Positions 7,221 through 15,293 are shown, counted from the stretch's first letter. The stretch: DNA of 38,394 nt from Geobacter sp. (GCA_003857395.1 RPRC01000097.1:1-38394), one strand, 5' to 3'. Made by a program: numbers and translations. Notes: generated by a model not told the origin, from the letters alone.

Positions 7221-9425
7221 TCAACGTCGAATCTTCTGTTTTTCAAGTTCTTCTTCGACCTTCAGCTTTTCAAGTTCCTTTTTAGTCATCTGCTTTTCAA
7301 TTTCCGCTTTGGTCTTCACTTTTTTATCCGGCCTTGCAGGTTTCACTTTCACCGGTTTCAACGGCTGTACCCGTTCCGGTCTCACCTGCCCGGGCTGCAC
7401 CGGCTGAGGTGTTCTCCGGATTTGAACAGGCTTTTCAGGCTGGACGGATTTTTGTGGTGTAACCCGTTTCGGCTCTTTGGTTTTGACAGGTTCCTTTCGC
7501 TGAATCGAACGTGTCGGCTGTATCCGTTCCGGTCTCACCTGCCGGGGCTGCACCGGCTGCGGTGTTCTCCGGATTTGAACAGGCTTTTCAGGCTGGACGG
7601 ATTTTTGTGGTGCAACCCGTTCCGGCTCTTTGGTTTTGACAGGTTCCTTTCGCTGAATCGAACGTGTCGGCTGGATCCGTTCCGGCCTCACCTGCCGAGG
7701 CTGAACCGGCTGCGGTGTTCTCTGGATTTGAACGGGCTTTTCAGGCTGGACGGATTTTTGTGGTGCAACCCGTTCCGGTGTCACCCGCTCGGGCCGTACC
7801 TGCTGCTTTTGTGGCCCGCCAATTTGACCTGGGCGCGTTTCTCTTACTCCCACTCCACGCCTTTTTATTTCTTGCTGCTGAAACCGTACTTCGGATTCCG
7901 GCCGATTTACCTCTCTGACTGGTACGACACGGTCCGCAATTGTGGGCGGCGCGACCCGGGATTCCCGATTGATCCTGCCTTCCGGGGCGCGCTTCACTTG
8001 CTGCTGAAGCACGGCGGCGCTTTCTCTCCTGCCCCGATCCTTTTGTATGATTGTTTCATTCTGCCGGATTCGTTTAACTACGCTCGCATGCGGCTTGCGG
8101 TCTACCTGTCTGTCCGTGTAGTTGTAACGCTGCCTGTTCGTGTCGTAATTGTTAATCACCGCTTTATTGACCACCGGCGCGGCACGATAGTTATTGATGA
8201 TGGTCGTGTTGTTAATGTTGGTCACCCGGACATTTCTGTAATTGTTCACCCGGTAGAAATTGTTCTGGTTGACCACAATTGCCTGCCGTGCATAGGCATA
8301 ATTCCGGACATTGATAGTGATGCGCGTAATGTTGATGTTGTTTACGACCGTCACATGCGGCCCGCCCCAGTGACGGCGGCTGTAATAGGTTTCGCGCGGT
8401 GCCAAGGGCACCCAGCCCACGTATGCTCCGCTGTGTATCCATGAAACTCTGCCCGGGTTCCAGAAAAAGCCGATATTAAGCAGGGGGAGACCGATCTGCA
8501 CCCGCACGACCGGCGGAGCCCAGTACCAGTTGTTCCTTACATAAACCCAGTTACCGTAATGGTGGGTAACATAACCGAAAGGCTCTGCCGGGATCCAGGT
8601 CTGGTCACCGTACCAGTCGGTCCAGCGGCCTACGGTAAAAGGTGACCAGCCAACCTGTACGTTGACAGGCCGCCAGAACCAGCGCGGACTTCCCTCATAG
8701 GGAACACTTTCCCACCGGCCATTCTCTTCCAGAGCATATGCCTCGTTCCGAAGATCAGGCGGCAGATAATCGACCGACCGGCCCCTCACCCTGGCCTTCT
8801 CAGACCAGAAGGCTTCACGGGCTTCGTTCCATTGGTCCCAGTCCGGGTCAACGGATCCATCTCCTGATGATACCTGGTTTGCGTCGGCGAGAATCGAGTC
8901 ATTCCCGGCTGAAACGTCGTACCTTCTGCCGGTTGCCGCGTGCACGAAACTGACTTCCCCCTGAATCGCAACCACTTCGACCGAGTTTTCGCCAACATAG
9001 AAGTCAAAGGCTGCGCCGGGGTCGGCAAGAACATACCCGTAGGGACTTGTAGCTTTTATAACGGTCCGGGAACCTTTGTTGTAGAACCGGGCAATGCCCG
9101 AAGCCACATCCGTCTCGGTCAGGTCTGACTCAAGATCGATGAACTGGAGCTGCGTGTTGTTCCCGACCCGGATCCAGCTCCCGTTGGGAACGACCAATTC
9201 CGCCATTGCCCCTTCACCTGAATAGAGTGTGTCCTCTGTACCAAAGGGCGCGTCCCTGACCACTGCCACCCAGTCGTTTTCAGCAGGTATATAACGGAGC
9301 AGGTCACCTTCAACCTGGTAGACACGACCTACCACCACGCTCGGGAACTCTTGTGCAATGCTGGGAAGCACCATACTACTCATTGCGAGGATCAAAAAAA
9401 TCATTGTTTTAATCCAGTTCTGCAT
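7221..9425 (-). CDS. Secreted FecR-domain/DUF6600 protein with 51-aa tandem repeats
   Basis: This 734-aa exported protein has a signal peptide (residues 1-24, cleavage near SIAQ). A FecR-type beta-domain follows at about 28-185 (GRVYQVEGDL, VPNGSWIRVGNNTQLQF, IKATSPYGYVLADPG). Then comes a DUF6600-type region at about 215-400, rich in Trp and Tyr (WFWRPVNVQVGWSPFTVGRW, GYVTHHYGNWVYV). The C-terminal 330 residues are basic and low-complexity, with 51-residue repeats beginning RVAPQKSVQPEKPVQI (DNA 7333-7790). The end is Lys/Glu-rich and likely coiled coil. The ATG at 9425 has AGAAAGGAG upstream. It is probably a cell-surface or periplasmic structural protein. It is driven by sigma-54 promoter P2 (9542-9556). 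Confidence 0.88.
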   Translation of the reverse strand: MQNWIKTMIFLILAMSSMVLPSIAQEFPSVVVGRVYQVEGDLLRYIPAENDWVAVVRDAPFGTEDTLYSGEGAMAELVVPNGSWIRVGNNTQLQFIDLESDLTETDVASGIARFYNKGSRTVIKATSPYGYVLADPGAAFDFYVGENSVEVVAIQGEVSFVHAATGRRYDVSAGNDSILADANQVSSGDGSVDPDWDQWNEAREAFWSEKARVRGRSVDYLPPDLRNEAYALEENGRWESVPYEGSPRWFWRPVNVQVGWSPFTVGRWTDWYGDQTWIPAEPFGYVTHHYGNWVYVRNNWYWAPPVVRVQIGLPLLNIGFFWNPGRVSWIHSGAYVGWVPLAPRETYYSRRHWGGPHVTVVNNINITRITINVRNYAYARQAIVVNQNNFYRVNNYRNVRVTNINNTTIINNYRAAPVVNKAVINNYDTNRQRYNYTDRQVDRKPHASVVKRIRQNETIIQKDRGRRESAAVLQQQVKRAPEGRINRESRVAPPTIADRVVPVREVNRPESEVRFQQQEIKRRGVGVRETRPGQIGGPQKQQVRPERVTPERVAPQKSVQPEKPVQIQRTPQPVQPRQVRPERIQPTRSIQRKEPVKTKEPERVAPQKSVQPEKPVQIRRTPQPVQPRQVRPERIQPTRSIQRKEPVKTKEPKRVTPQKSVQPEKPVQIRRTPQPVQPGQVRPERVQPLKPVKVKPARPDKKVKTKAEIEKQMTKKELEKLKVEEELEKQKIRR
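7333..7790 (-). repeat. 153-bp in-frame tandem repeats in the FecR-type gene
   Basis: About three units of exactly 153 bp (51 codons) lie head to tail; the word CTCACCTGCC recurs at 7381, 7534 and 7687. Units are over 90 percent identical by eye. The third unit (nearest 7333) decays towards the stop codon. Unit length is a multiple of three, so gain or loss of a unit keeps the frame. Confidence 0.85.
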
Positions 9426-9541
9426 TTTTATCTCCTTTCTGCAGCTTTTCTTTGTCCTGTTCTTCAAAGTATAATGATCATAACGCACAACAACTTTCTC
9501 AGCATACATGGAAGCGAATATATTCTGCTACAAGGTAAATC

Positions 9542-9556
9542 GCAACTAACGTGCCA
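9542..9556 (-). promoter_or_regulatory. Sigma-54 promoter P2 (FecR-type gene)
   Basis: Minus strand reads TGGCACGTTAGTTGC, a full -24/-12 match. The predicted start near 9530 gives a leader of about 105 bases to the ATG at 9425. UAS2 begins 96 bp upstream. Confidence 0.85.
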
Positions 9557-9638
9557 GCGGAAACAAGGGTCTTCTGCAATCGCAGTGGTTTGACTTTACA
9601 GGGTAAAATGGAAAAACAGCGGGGGGGCAAAGGGTAAG

Positions 9639-9685
9639 TCGTCAGCGGAAGCCGTCATATTTGACATTACTGCGATATCTGACGA
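9639..9685 (-). promoter_or_regulatory. Upstream activator site UAS2
   Basis: Inverted repeat at 9652-9685 with arms CCGTCATATT and ATATCTGACGA, plus a TCGTCA half-site starting 13 bp before. It is slightly degenerate compared with UAS1 and UAS3 but has the same spacing and inner sequence (ACTGC at the centre). Confidence 0.75.
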
Positions 9686-10062
9686 ATAACCCTGAAGCGA
9701 GCATCAGCGACTCTTTAACATTTTGCATTTATGGGAGGGAGCAGCCTGTACGATGGCTCGTGGACAGTTACTTTGCCAGCCTGAACGCACGAATTGAGGC
9801 GCTCGTTGGAGAGTATTCCTTCGGAGAAACTTCACTTTTTCGGAAGCGATTACAATGCCTCCTGACAGCTTTTGACTATGACATTACTTCCCGCTTATTA
9901 AACAGAGAACGGTGACGGGGACTGCGTCTGCAACGCAGTCCCCGTCACCGTTCCCGATTTAGTATTTGATACGCTGGTCAGCTTGGTCATTCTCTCAATC
10001 AAAACGCCTGTTTCTTATAGATGGGTATTCCGCTTGTCTGCTTCCTGCCTACAATGACACCG
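9686..10062. other. Spacer with an 84-codon orphan frame
   Basis: A plus-strand frame opens with TTG inside UAS2 (9661) and ends at 9915 inside the stem-loop at 9908-9952. It has no ribosome site and matches no family I know, although parts look protein-like (RWLVDSYFASLNARIEALVG). It may be the remnant of a gene linked to the hairpin, or chance. Nothing else was recognised here. Confidence 0.3.
9908..9952. repeat. Perfect 19-bp stem-loop (REP-like)
   Basis: AACGGTGACGGGGACTGCG is followed by a 7-base loop and its exact complement. There is no T-tract on either side, so it is not a standard intrinsic terminator. Sequences of this type are common as extragenic palindromes near IS200-type (REP-associated) transposases in related genomes; no transposase is present here. 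Confidence 0.7.
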
Positions 10063-10209
10063 TCAGGACTTACGTCCAGAGATGAAACCGACTAGCAAAA
10101 CAATAATGGCAATAACCAGCAGCATATGAATGAAACCACCAATCGTGTAACTGCTCACGAGCCCCAGCACCCACAGAATAATCAGTATCACAGCTATGAT
10201 CCACAACAT
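10063..10209 (-). CDS. lmo0937-type small membrane protein (48 aa)
   Basis: The product is 48 residues with two hydrophobic helices: MLWIIAVILIILWVLGLV, then the loop SSYTIGGFIH, then LLVIAIIVLLVGF, and a short basic tail. This is the standard lmo0937 family pattern (LW at the start, TxGGFIH in the loop). The function is unknown; members are widespread and stress-linked. The ATG at 10209 has AGAAAGGAG upstream. It lies between two envelope genes on the same strand, with a stem-loop separating it from the upstream one. Confidence 0.9.
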   Translation of the reverse strand: MLWIIAVILIILWVLGLVSSYTIGGFIHMLLVIAIIVLLVGFISGRKS

Positions 10210-10229
10210 GGGAGGCTCCTTTCTGGCTG

Positions 10230-10276
10230 TCCTGCCCCCCTGCCGGCTATGCATGAACATAGCAGCCGACAGGGGT
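10230..10276 (-). terminator. Stem-loop after the Trp/Tyr-rich secreted protein gene
   Basis: CCCCTGCCGGCT and AGCAGCCGACAGGGG pair across a short loop with one or two mismatches. It lies downstream of the gene ending at 10456 and upstream of the lmo0937-type gene. It lacks a good T-run, so it may be a pause or processing site rather than a terminator. Confidence 0.35.
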
Positions 10277-10455
10277 CAGACAATCTCTTTGGCATTGAAC
10301 CCGGACTACTCGATCGTCATCCGGTTCTTGACGCCCTACCATCATCTACAACGCCGGCAGGTTTGTTGGCCAGCTTCGATTCTGGTGCATTCTGGCCAGA
10401 CGATTTACCGATTTTTACGGAAGCCATTTCCAACAGGTACGGACCTTCTGCCGTC

Positions 10456-11046
10456 CTATCTTCTATCCCGACCATCTCTGCCAACTTTATCAGATCTTCC
10501 ATGACCAGAGTTAGAGTGTTGTGGTGCCTTTCGGTGTTGTTGCTGTGGGCGATGCGATTGGACACTTTGAGATTGCGACCGATATTTCGGGCGTTGCACT
10601 CCCCAGGAATTTTTCCGTTCCCAATGCTTGTTCTTTTCCCAGGTTCTCCAGTTCCGTTGAAGCTGGCGCTGAGGAATTCGCTGATGGTTCCATTGATGTC
10701 CATCCCAACGACGATCGCGGTAATTATTCCTCCAGCCTGACGGTACCTGTCGATAAAAACTTGGGGCTCTTCCATAGTGCGACCAACCTGAGTTGTAGTG
10801 CTTAGAGCGATACCAGCGACCTTCCCACGAACGCCACCACCAGCCATTGTAGAAAAAGATGTCCACACCCACCTCAGGGACGGCATAGACGTAGGTATTG
10901 GGTATCACTACCACTTCCGGTGGTCCGGAAAATGCGATGAGTGGTGGAAGAGAAATGCCAACACTTACGTTCACCCCTGCCATTGAGGGAACGGGAAATA
11001 CACATAGCAATGCCAATAGCATTGTTTCTGAAAAATACTTAATCAC
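10456..11046 (-). CDS. Secreted Trp/Tyr/Arg-rich protein
   Basis: This 196-aa protein starts at a GTG (11046) with GGAGG seven bases upstream. A signal peptide (residues 1-23, ending SMA) precedes a short beta segment (VNVSVGISLPPLIAF). Then comes a phrase seen in a family of small Geobacter-type exported proteins: NTYVYAVPEVGVDIFFYNGWWWRSWEGRWY. The C-terminal half is rich in Arg, Gln, His and Ser and likely disordered. An overlapping frame on the same strand (10317-10886) is a shadow. The function is unknown; the aromatic-rich part resembles that in the neighbouring FecR-type protein and lipoprotein 14254-14589. Confidence 0.8.
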   Translation of the reverse strand: MIKYFSETMLLALLCVFPVPSMAGVNVSVGISLPPLIAFSGPPEVVVIPNTYVYAVPEVGVDIFFYNGWWWRSWEGRWYRSKHYNSGWSHYGRAPSFYRQVPSGWRNNYRDRRWDGHQWNHQRIPQRQLQRNWRTWEKNKHWERKNSWGVQRPKYRSQSQSVQSHRPQQQHRKAPQHSNSGHGRSDKVGRDGRDRR

Positions 11047-11096
11047 TCTACAACCTCCGATAATAATTTTTCCTGTACTGTCATCCGACCGGAATT

Positions 11097-11146
11097 ACCC
11101 CCCCCCGTTACGGACCTGCGCGCTTCGGCACGTAAGGGCGGGGGGC
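11097..11146 (-). terminator. GC-rich stem-loop after the DUF2959 gene
   Basis: A run of Cs followed by GTTACG pairs with CGTAAGGGCGGGGGG across a central spacer. It sits about 40 bp after the DUF2959 stop codon on the minus strand. There is no clear T-run, so the terminator role is tentative. Confidence 0.35.
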
Positions 11147-11185
11147 TCACTTGCCTGGTACATTTAGTGGCGGTTACTCCTGTAC

Positions 11186-11821
11186 TCAGTTGCCTTGAGG
11201 CATTTCGGCCTTGACCAGGTCGATGGCTGCCAGTACCGGTTTGATCGCTTCTTTCACACTGTCACCATCAATTACGGCACGCTGGGCGATCGGTCTGATG
11301 GCCTCGATCCCTGCAGGAGTGAGGTCATAGGATAGGTACCGCTGAATTTCCTTGATATCCGTCAAATAGGATTTGAGGGAACCCCGCACACCAATGCTTG
11401 CCTCAGGTATTTTTGCGTAGACCTCCCGCATTTCGATGCGACGCCGTTCGCTGAGCTCGCGGATTTCGGGGTTGGTGTAGGAATTTTCCCATTCCGTAAA
11501 GTACACATTGCCCCGAGCTCTCATCTTTTCGCTGTGCCGGTCCAACTGTTTACCCAGTTTCTCCATCTTCTCGACATTGTCTGCGTATTCATCATAGCTC
11601 TTTCTCAAATCGGGCTGCTGCGGTTTGATCAGATTCTCCAACGATACCCTGGTCACATCGATCTGCTCGGAAGCTTTCAGATAATCCTCTTCAACCGCCT
11701 GCATCGAATCAGTAGTTTTTGTGGCCCGATCAATGCCGGTAGTTGCACAGCCGGTCAGGCAGGTGAATGCTCCGAGGAGTAGCGCGGTAAAAAATACGCC
11801 AGATTGTACTCGTAACTTCAT
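11186..11821 (-). CDS. DUF2959 lipoprotein
   Basis: This 211-aa protein has a lipoprotein signal (FTCLTGCATTG, cysteine at residue 25). A long helical, charged body follows, containing the DUF2959 hallmark segments DYLKASEQIDVTRVSLENLI, LDRHSEKMRARGNVYFTEW and a terminal region with VKEAIKPVLAAIDLVKAEM. The family is found across Gram-negative bacteria without an established function. It is predicted to be anchored in the outer or inner membrane facing the periplasm, with coiled-coil potential. The ATG at 11821 has AAAAAGGAG at ideal spacing. The gene lies between two other envelope genes of the island; I found no sigma-54 promoter of its own. Confidence 0.9.
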   Translation of the reverse strand: MKLRVQSGVFFTALLLGAFTCLTGCATTGIDRATKTTDSMQAVEEDYLKASEQIDVTRVSLENLIKPQQPDLRKSYDEYADNVEKMEKLGKQLDRHSEKMRARGNVYFTEWENSYTNPEIRELSERRRIEMREVYAKIPEASIGVRGSLKSYLTDIKEIQRYLSYDLTPAGIEAIRPIAQRAVIDGDSVKEAIKPVLAAIDLVKAEMPQGN

Positions 11822-11863
11822 TTCGGTTCTCCTTTTTCAGCATGTATTTTTTTGCTCGGGCGA

Positions 11864-12073
11864 CTAGCCCATGATCGCTGCACCCTGGCACACTACCGCG
11901 GCGCATGCCGGGCAAAACATCCTAAGCCCAACGGGAACGCTGAAATGTCGGGCGTAACGTGAAACTGCTTTTGCCCTCCCTGAAAATAAACATAGTTTAC
12001 AGGTTGCCAGGTCCTCCATCCCATATAGATCGGCACTCCCTTCCCTATATCGATGAATATCAAGTGAGTTCAT
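11864..12073 (-). CDS. Cys-rich 69-aa protein under sigma-54 control
   Basis: The ATG at 12073 is preceded by GGAGG at good spacing; the longer open frame upstream of it is not supported. The 69-residue protein has CKLC and, about 30 residues later, CPAC followed by another Cys. This CxxC...CxxC spacing suits a small zinc ribbon. Between them is a basic stretch (GRAKAVSRYARHF). There is no signal peptide, so it is probably cytoplasmic. I do not recognise a family. It is the third gene preceded by the conserved sigma-54 promoter (12156-12170) and palindrome (12267-12300), and it is the gene closest to the sigma-54 activator. Confidence 0.7.
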   Translation of the reverse strand: MNSLDIHRYREGSADLYGMEDLATCKLCLFSGRAKAVSRYARHFSVPVGLRMFCPACAAVVCQGAAIMG

Positions 12074-12155
12074 GTACGTTCCTCCATATTCATAACTGAA
12101 ACTCAAATTTTCGGAACGAACGGAAGTGCCCCATCTTCTGCTATGAAGGTACCTC

Positions 12156-12170
12156 GCAACTAACGTGCCG
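12156..12170 (-). promoter_or_regulatory. Sigma-54 promoter P3 (Cys-rich protein gene)
   Basis: Minus strand reads CGGCACGTTAGTTGC: the invariant GG and GC are correctly spaced and the first T is replaced by C. The expected start is near 12144. Seven further bases (GAGAAGACC, plus strand) beside it are shared with P1. Confidence 0.8.
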
Positions 12171-12253
12171 GAGAAGACCTTCCGCTGCTGAACAGATAAG
12201 AGCTTGATTGTACTGGAGAAACTGGAAGGAGGCTCTGCAGGGCGGGAGGAAAC

Positions 12254-12300
12254 CCGTCTGCGGCATCCGTCACATATAACATAACTGCGAAATATGACGG
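12254..12300 (-). promoter_or_regulatory. Upstream activator site UAS3
   Basis: Inverted repeat at 12267-12300 with arms CCGTCACATA and AATATGACGG, plus a CCGTCT half-site 13 bp before. It differs from UAS1 at only a few of 34 positions and lies 97 bp from P3. It is about 75 bp beyond the end of the activator gene. Confidence 0.8.
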
Positions 12301-12373
12301 CCAGCAGTAGTCGTAAGAGCAACATAAAGTACCTCTCTGACGTACCGGCCCGAGGCAAAAAGTCGGACACCTT

Positions 12374-14095
12374 TTACTGGCGGGAGATACCGTATTTGCG
12401 CATCCGGGCGCGAAGCGTACTGGGGTTGAGTCCAAGGAGCAGAGCTGCTCCCTTTTTCCCCTCGATTCGCCAACCGGTTGTCTTGAGCACCTGGAGAATG
12501 TGGTGTTGTTCAAGATCGGCAAGGGCCTTAACGTCCTCAACTGCCAGTTCCCCAGCCTTGCGGAAAGTATCGAAGCGGTCCAACACCTGCAGTGTTGTTC
12601 CCTGGCTGGTGATTACCGCCCGCTCTATGACACTTTCCAACTCCCGGACGTTGCCTGGCCAGCTGTATTCCTGGAGAGCCTTCATGGTCTCTTTTGAAAT
12701 GGACTCGATCTTCTTGCCCATTTTCTTGTTGAGTTTGGCAATAAAATGATGGACCAGCAGCGGGATGTCTTCCGTGCGCTGCCGCAGCGGCGGGATCGTG
12801 ATCGGAAAAACATTGAGCCGATAGAACAGGTCTTCCCGAAATCTGCCGTTACGGATCTCTTCTTCCAGATTACGGTTGCTGGCGGCGATAATCCGAACAT
12901 TGACCTTGATGGTGCGGGGATTCCCCAGTCGCTCAAACTCGCCGTCCTGAATGAACCGCAGCAGCTTGCTCTGAAGTTCCAGCGGCATCTCGCCGATTTC
13001 GTCGAGAAAGATGGTGCCGCCGTCGGCCAGTTCGAAGCGCCCCATCTGACGGGCATTTGCCCCGGTGAACGCACCCTTTTCCCTGCCGAACAGTTCGCTT
13101 TCGATGAGATTAGCCGGCAGTGACGTGCAGTTGACCGTAATCATCGGCCGGTCCTTGCGGGCACTGCTGCAGTGGATGGCACGTGCGATTACCCCCTTGC
13201 CGGTGCCGGTCTCGCCAAGGAGCAGGACTGTCGCATCCTGGGGCGCCACCTGTTCGACCCGAAAGAATACATACGACATGGCACTGCTTTGGCCGATAAT
13301 CTCGCCGAAGCTGAAATCTCCGGAAACCTCCCGCTGCAGGTAGATGTTCTCGGCCTGGAGTCGTTCTTTCAACTGTTTAATTTCTACAACCGCGGCATGG
13401 AGCGACTTTTCAGCTTCCTTGCGTTCCTCAATTTCCTGCAAGAGCTGCACATTCGACCTGGTCAACTCTTCCGTCCTAGCTTGTACGGTTAACTCCAGCT
13501 GGTCGTGTGCCTTTTGCAGCTTCTCTTCCAACTGATGGCGGACCGTGCCGTCAACGACCGAAGTAAGAATGTAATCGTTGTCAGGTTCGATCGTGTCCAC
13601 CGCTATGCTTTGAAGTTGGCAATGAAGCACGACATTGTTGCTTAACCTGAGGCTGATTTCACACCTCAGAGTGACCCTGCGGTGCAAAACCAATTTCAGG
13701 TGATTGGAAAAAATCTCCCGTCCCTCCTTATCGGCAATATAATTGCTGAAGGGTTTATTGGCCAGCAGCTGCCGCTCGAATCCAAGAAGCTTCGCTCCGG
13801 CGAGATTTACCTCCCGGATCAGTCCCTGCGGATCAAAAGAGAAATAGCCGACCGGTGCAAAGTCATAAAGTTCGGCGTACTTGTTCCGCGACACCTCGAA
13901 CTCCTCCCGGGCGCGGCGCAACTCTTCGTTCTGCATCTCCAGCTCGACCTCGTGGACCTGAAGTTCATGGAGGAGTCGCCTCATTTCTGACTCCGAGTGG
14001 GGATCATATTCCTCTGCGGCTTTCGAATCCAACAGCGATTCAGCAGTACGGCGCAGTTCAGCAGCTCCGGTTGATGATTTTTCCCCACATTTCAT
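12374..14095 (-). CDS. PAS-domain sigma-54-dependent activator with Fis-type HTH
   Basis: This 573-aa protein is a bacterial enhancer-binding protein. Residues 30-75 are charged and helical, a PAS domain covers about 72-185, a coiled coil about 186-258, and the AAA+ sigma-54 domain about 260-500. That domain has Walker A GETGTGKG at 294-301, the sigma-54 contact loop GAFTGA at 341-346 and Walker B TIFLDE at 361-366. A Fis-type helix-turn-helix ends the protein ([18 protein letters not shown]). There is no receiver domain, so a ligand or redox signal sensed by the PAS domain probably controls it. The ATG at 14095 has GAGG at good spacing; a GTG four codons earlier is possible. It is the likely activator of P1-P3. 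Confidence 0.93.
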   Translation of the reverse strand: MKCGEKSSTGAAELRRTAESLLDSKAAEEYDPHSESEMRRLLHELQVHEVELEMQNEELRRAREEFEVSRNKYAELYDFAPVGYFSFDPQGLIREVNLAGAKLLGFERQLLANKPFSNYIADKEGREIFSNHLKLVLHRRVTLRCEISLRLSNNVVLHCQLQSIAVDTIEPDNDYILTSVVDGTVRHQLEEKLQKAHDQLELTVQARTEELTRSNVQLLQEIEERKEAEKSLHAAVVEIKQLKERLQAENIYLQREVSGDFSFGEIIGQSSAMSYVFFRVEQVAPQDATVLLLGETGTGKGVIARAIHCSSARKDRPMITVNCTSLPANLIESELFGREKGAFTGANARQMGRFELADGGTIFLDEIGEMPLELQSKLLRFIQDGEFERLGNPRTIKVNVRIIAASNRNLEEEIRNGRFREDLFYRLNVFPITIPPLRQRTEDIPLLVHHFIAKLNKKMGKKIESISKETMKALQEYSWPGNVRELESVIERAVITSQGTTLQVLDRFDTFRKAGELAVEDVKALADLEQHHILQVLKTTGWRIEGKKGAALLLGLNPSTLRARMRKYGISRQ

Positions 14096-14253
14096 TCGTA
14101 ACCTCACCTCACAAGCCTACACGAACAGTCGACGCCCCGCAATGTCCACCATGATAGCAAGTGCTTCCATGCAGTTGTTATTCTGAACAATAGTCGTAAA
14201 ATTATCGTAGACAGCCTGAAGAAAAGGACAAAAACAAACGAAAGGAGAAGCTA

Positions 14254-14589
14254 ATGAAAAATCTGATTCTTGTCGCGTTATTCGCGACGTTCACACTCAC
14301 GGCTTGTGTTGTTTCCCCAGACCACCGAGGTCGCGGGGGTATCGTAGTTTCGCCTCTTCCAGCAGTTGTCGAGCTGGGTTCTGACCCGTACTACTATCAG
14401 AACGGCTACTACTATAACTACCAAAACAACTACTGGCGCTACTCAAACACCAGGAAAGGACCTTGGACCGATCTGCCGAGATCGCACTGGCCGAAAGAGA
14501 TCAGGTATAAAGACAGGGGCCATGATCAACGCCGTGACAGAGACCATGATCAGGACAGGGATTACCGGCCGGGGGACGACAGGCATTAG
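14254..14589 (+). CDS. Tyr-rich small lipoprotein
   Basis: The 111-aa product has a lipoprotein signal (ATFTLTACVV, cysteine at residue 18). It then has an aromatic patch with the phrases DPYYYQNGYYYNYQNN and YWRYSNTRKGPWTDLP, and ends in a His/Asp/Arg-rich repetitive tail (DRDHDQDRDYRPGDDRH) that may bind metal. Small lipoproteins of this kind are common in Geobacter-type genomes with no known role. The ATG at 14254 has AAAGGAG upstream. It is divergent from the sigma-54 activator gene and followed by a strong terminator. Confidence 0.85.
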   Translation: MKNLILVALFATFTLTACVVSPDHRGRGGIVVSPLPAVVELGSDPYYYQNGYYYNYQNNYWRYSNTRKGPWTDLPRSHWPKEIRYKDRGHDQRRDRDHDQDRDYRPGDDRH

Positions 14590-14634
14590 TCACCCGACAG
14601 ACGCACCATCCTGATGGAAGTGCCTGAAAATACA

Positions 14635-14686
14635 GGGGGCTCATCTCACTAGTCTGCAAAGTTGCACACTGAGATGGGCCCCTTTT
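14635..14686 (+). terminator. Intrinsic terminator of the Tyr-rich lipoprotein gene
   Basis: GGGGGCTCATCTCA pairs with TGAGATGGGCCCC and is followed by a run of five Ts. The loop is about 20 bases. Confidence 0.85.
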
Positions 14687-14825
14687 TCGTTCCCAAATAT
14701 GTCTACAGCACCAATCAGTATTGCCCCCTCTGCAGCAAGACGATCAACAGAAACCATATCTGCAGTAAAACAAAAAAAGGCAATGGCACAGATGAATTAC
14801 TTTTTGTGATTCCTTGATCCGATGA

Positions 14826-15293
14826 TCAGAAATCCTGCTTTACCAGAAGTATCATGCAGGGCATTTTTCGGATAAGTTCATCGTTACTCCGTCCGAACAT
14901 CAAATTCTCCATACGCGACTCCAGATGCTCCAGATGCGTCTCTTCATGGGCACTCAAGATGAGGAGATCGATGTTTTCTTCTTCAATTACCTTCAAAACT
15001 TCCTCTGTTGGGTGCCCCTTTCTGATCAATTCATGAACTTTGCGGCCGTTTGCTTTCTCCAGGGCGATAATTTCTTCCAGATTCTTTTCAGCTTCTGTAA
15101 TGATTCTCTCGTACTCTTCTTTAAGAGAACGCATCGGCACATTCCATCCTTCAAGGCCGAAAGGGTTGTGGATAACGTGAATGAGGTAAAGCTCCGCATT
15201 ATATTTCCGGGCCAGTGAAACCCCGTAATGAAAAGCTTTCTGGTTATCTCTGGCAATCCCGCTCACAACAAGTATCCGTTTGATGTCTTCCAT
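14826..15293 (-). CDS. Universal stress protein (UspA family)
   Basis: This 155-aa protein shows the Usp fold pattern: IKRILVVSGIARDNQKAFHYGVSLA at the start, AELYLIHVI near residue 40, and IDLLILSAHEET near residue 110. The usual ATP-binding pattern G-2x-G-9x-G-S/T near the C-terminus is not clearly met (MENLMFGRSNDELIRKMPCMILLV), so it may be a non-ATP-binding UspA-type member. The ATG at 15293 has GGAGG six bases upstream; the longer frame to 15410 is unsupported. It is about 65 bp downstream of the CinA-type gene on the same strand. Confidence 0.88.
   Translation of the reverse strand: MEDIKRILVVSGIARDNQKAFHYGVSLARKYNAELYLIHVIHNPFGLEGWNVPMRSLKEEYERIITEAEKNLEEIIALEKANGRKVHELIRKGHPTEEVLKVIEEENIDLLILSAHEETHLEHLESRMENLMFGRSNDELIRKMPCMILLVKQDF

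Noticed and set aside
7149..8444. Long plus-strand frame (431 codons) with Phe/Arg/Leu-rich repeats
   Set aside because: It is the antisense shadow of the FecR-type gene repeats; no ribosome site, and the minus-strand protein has a signal peptide and known domains.
9661..9915. 84-codon plus-strand frame as a real gene
   Set aside because: It starts with TTG inside UAS2, lacks a ribosome site and ends inside a stem-loop; kept only as a note on the spacer.
10317..10886. 189-codon minus-strand frame overlapping the Trp/Tyr-rich protein gene
   Set aside because: No ribosome site or known domain; the overlapping frame ending at 11046 has a signal peptide and GGAGG site.
12682..13074. 130-codon Arg/Ser-rich minus-strand frame
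   Set aside because: Out-of-frame shadow of the AAA+ domain of the sigma-54 activator.
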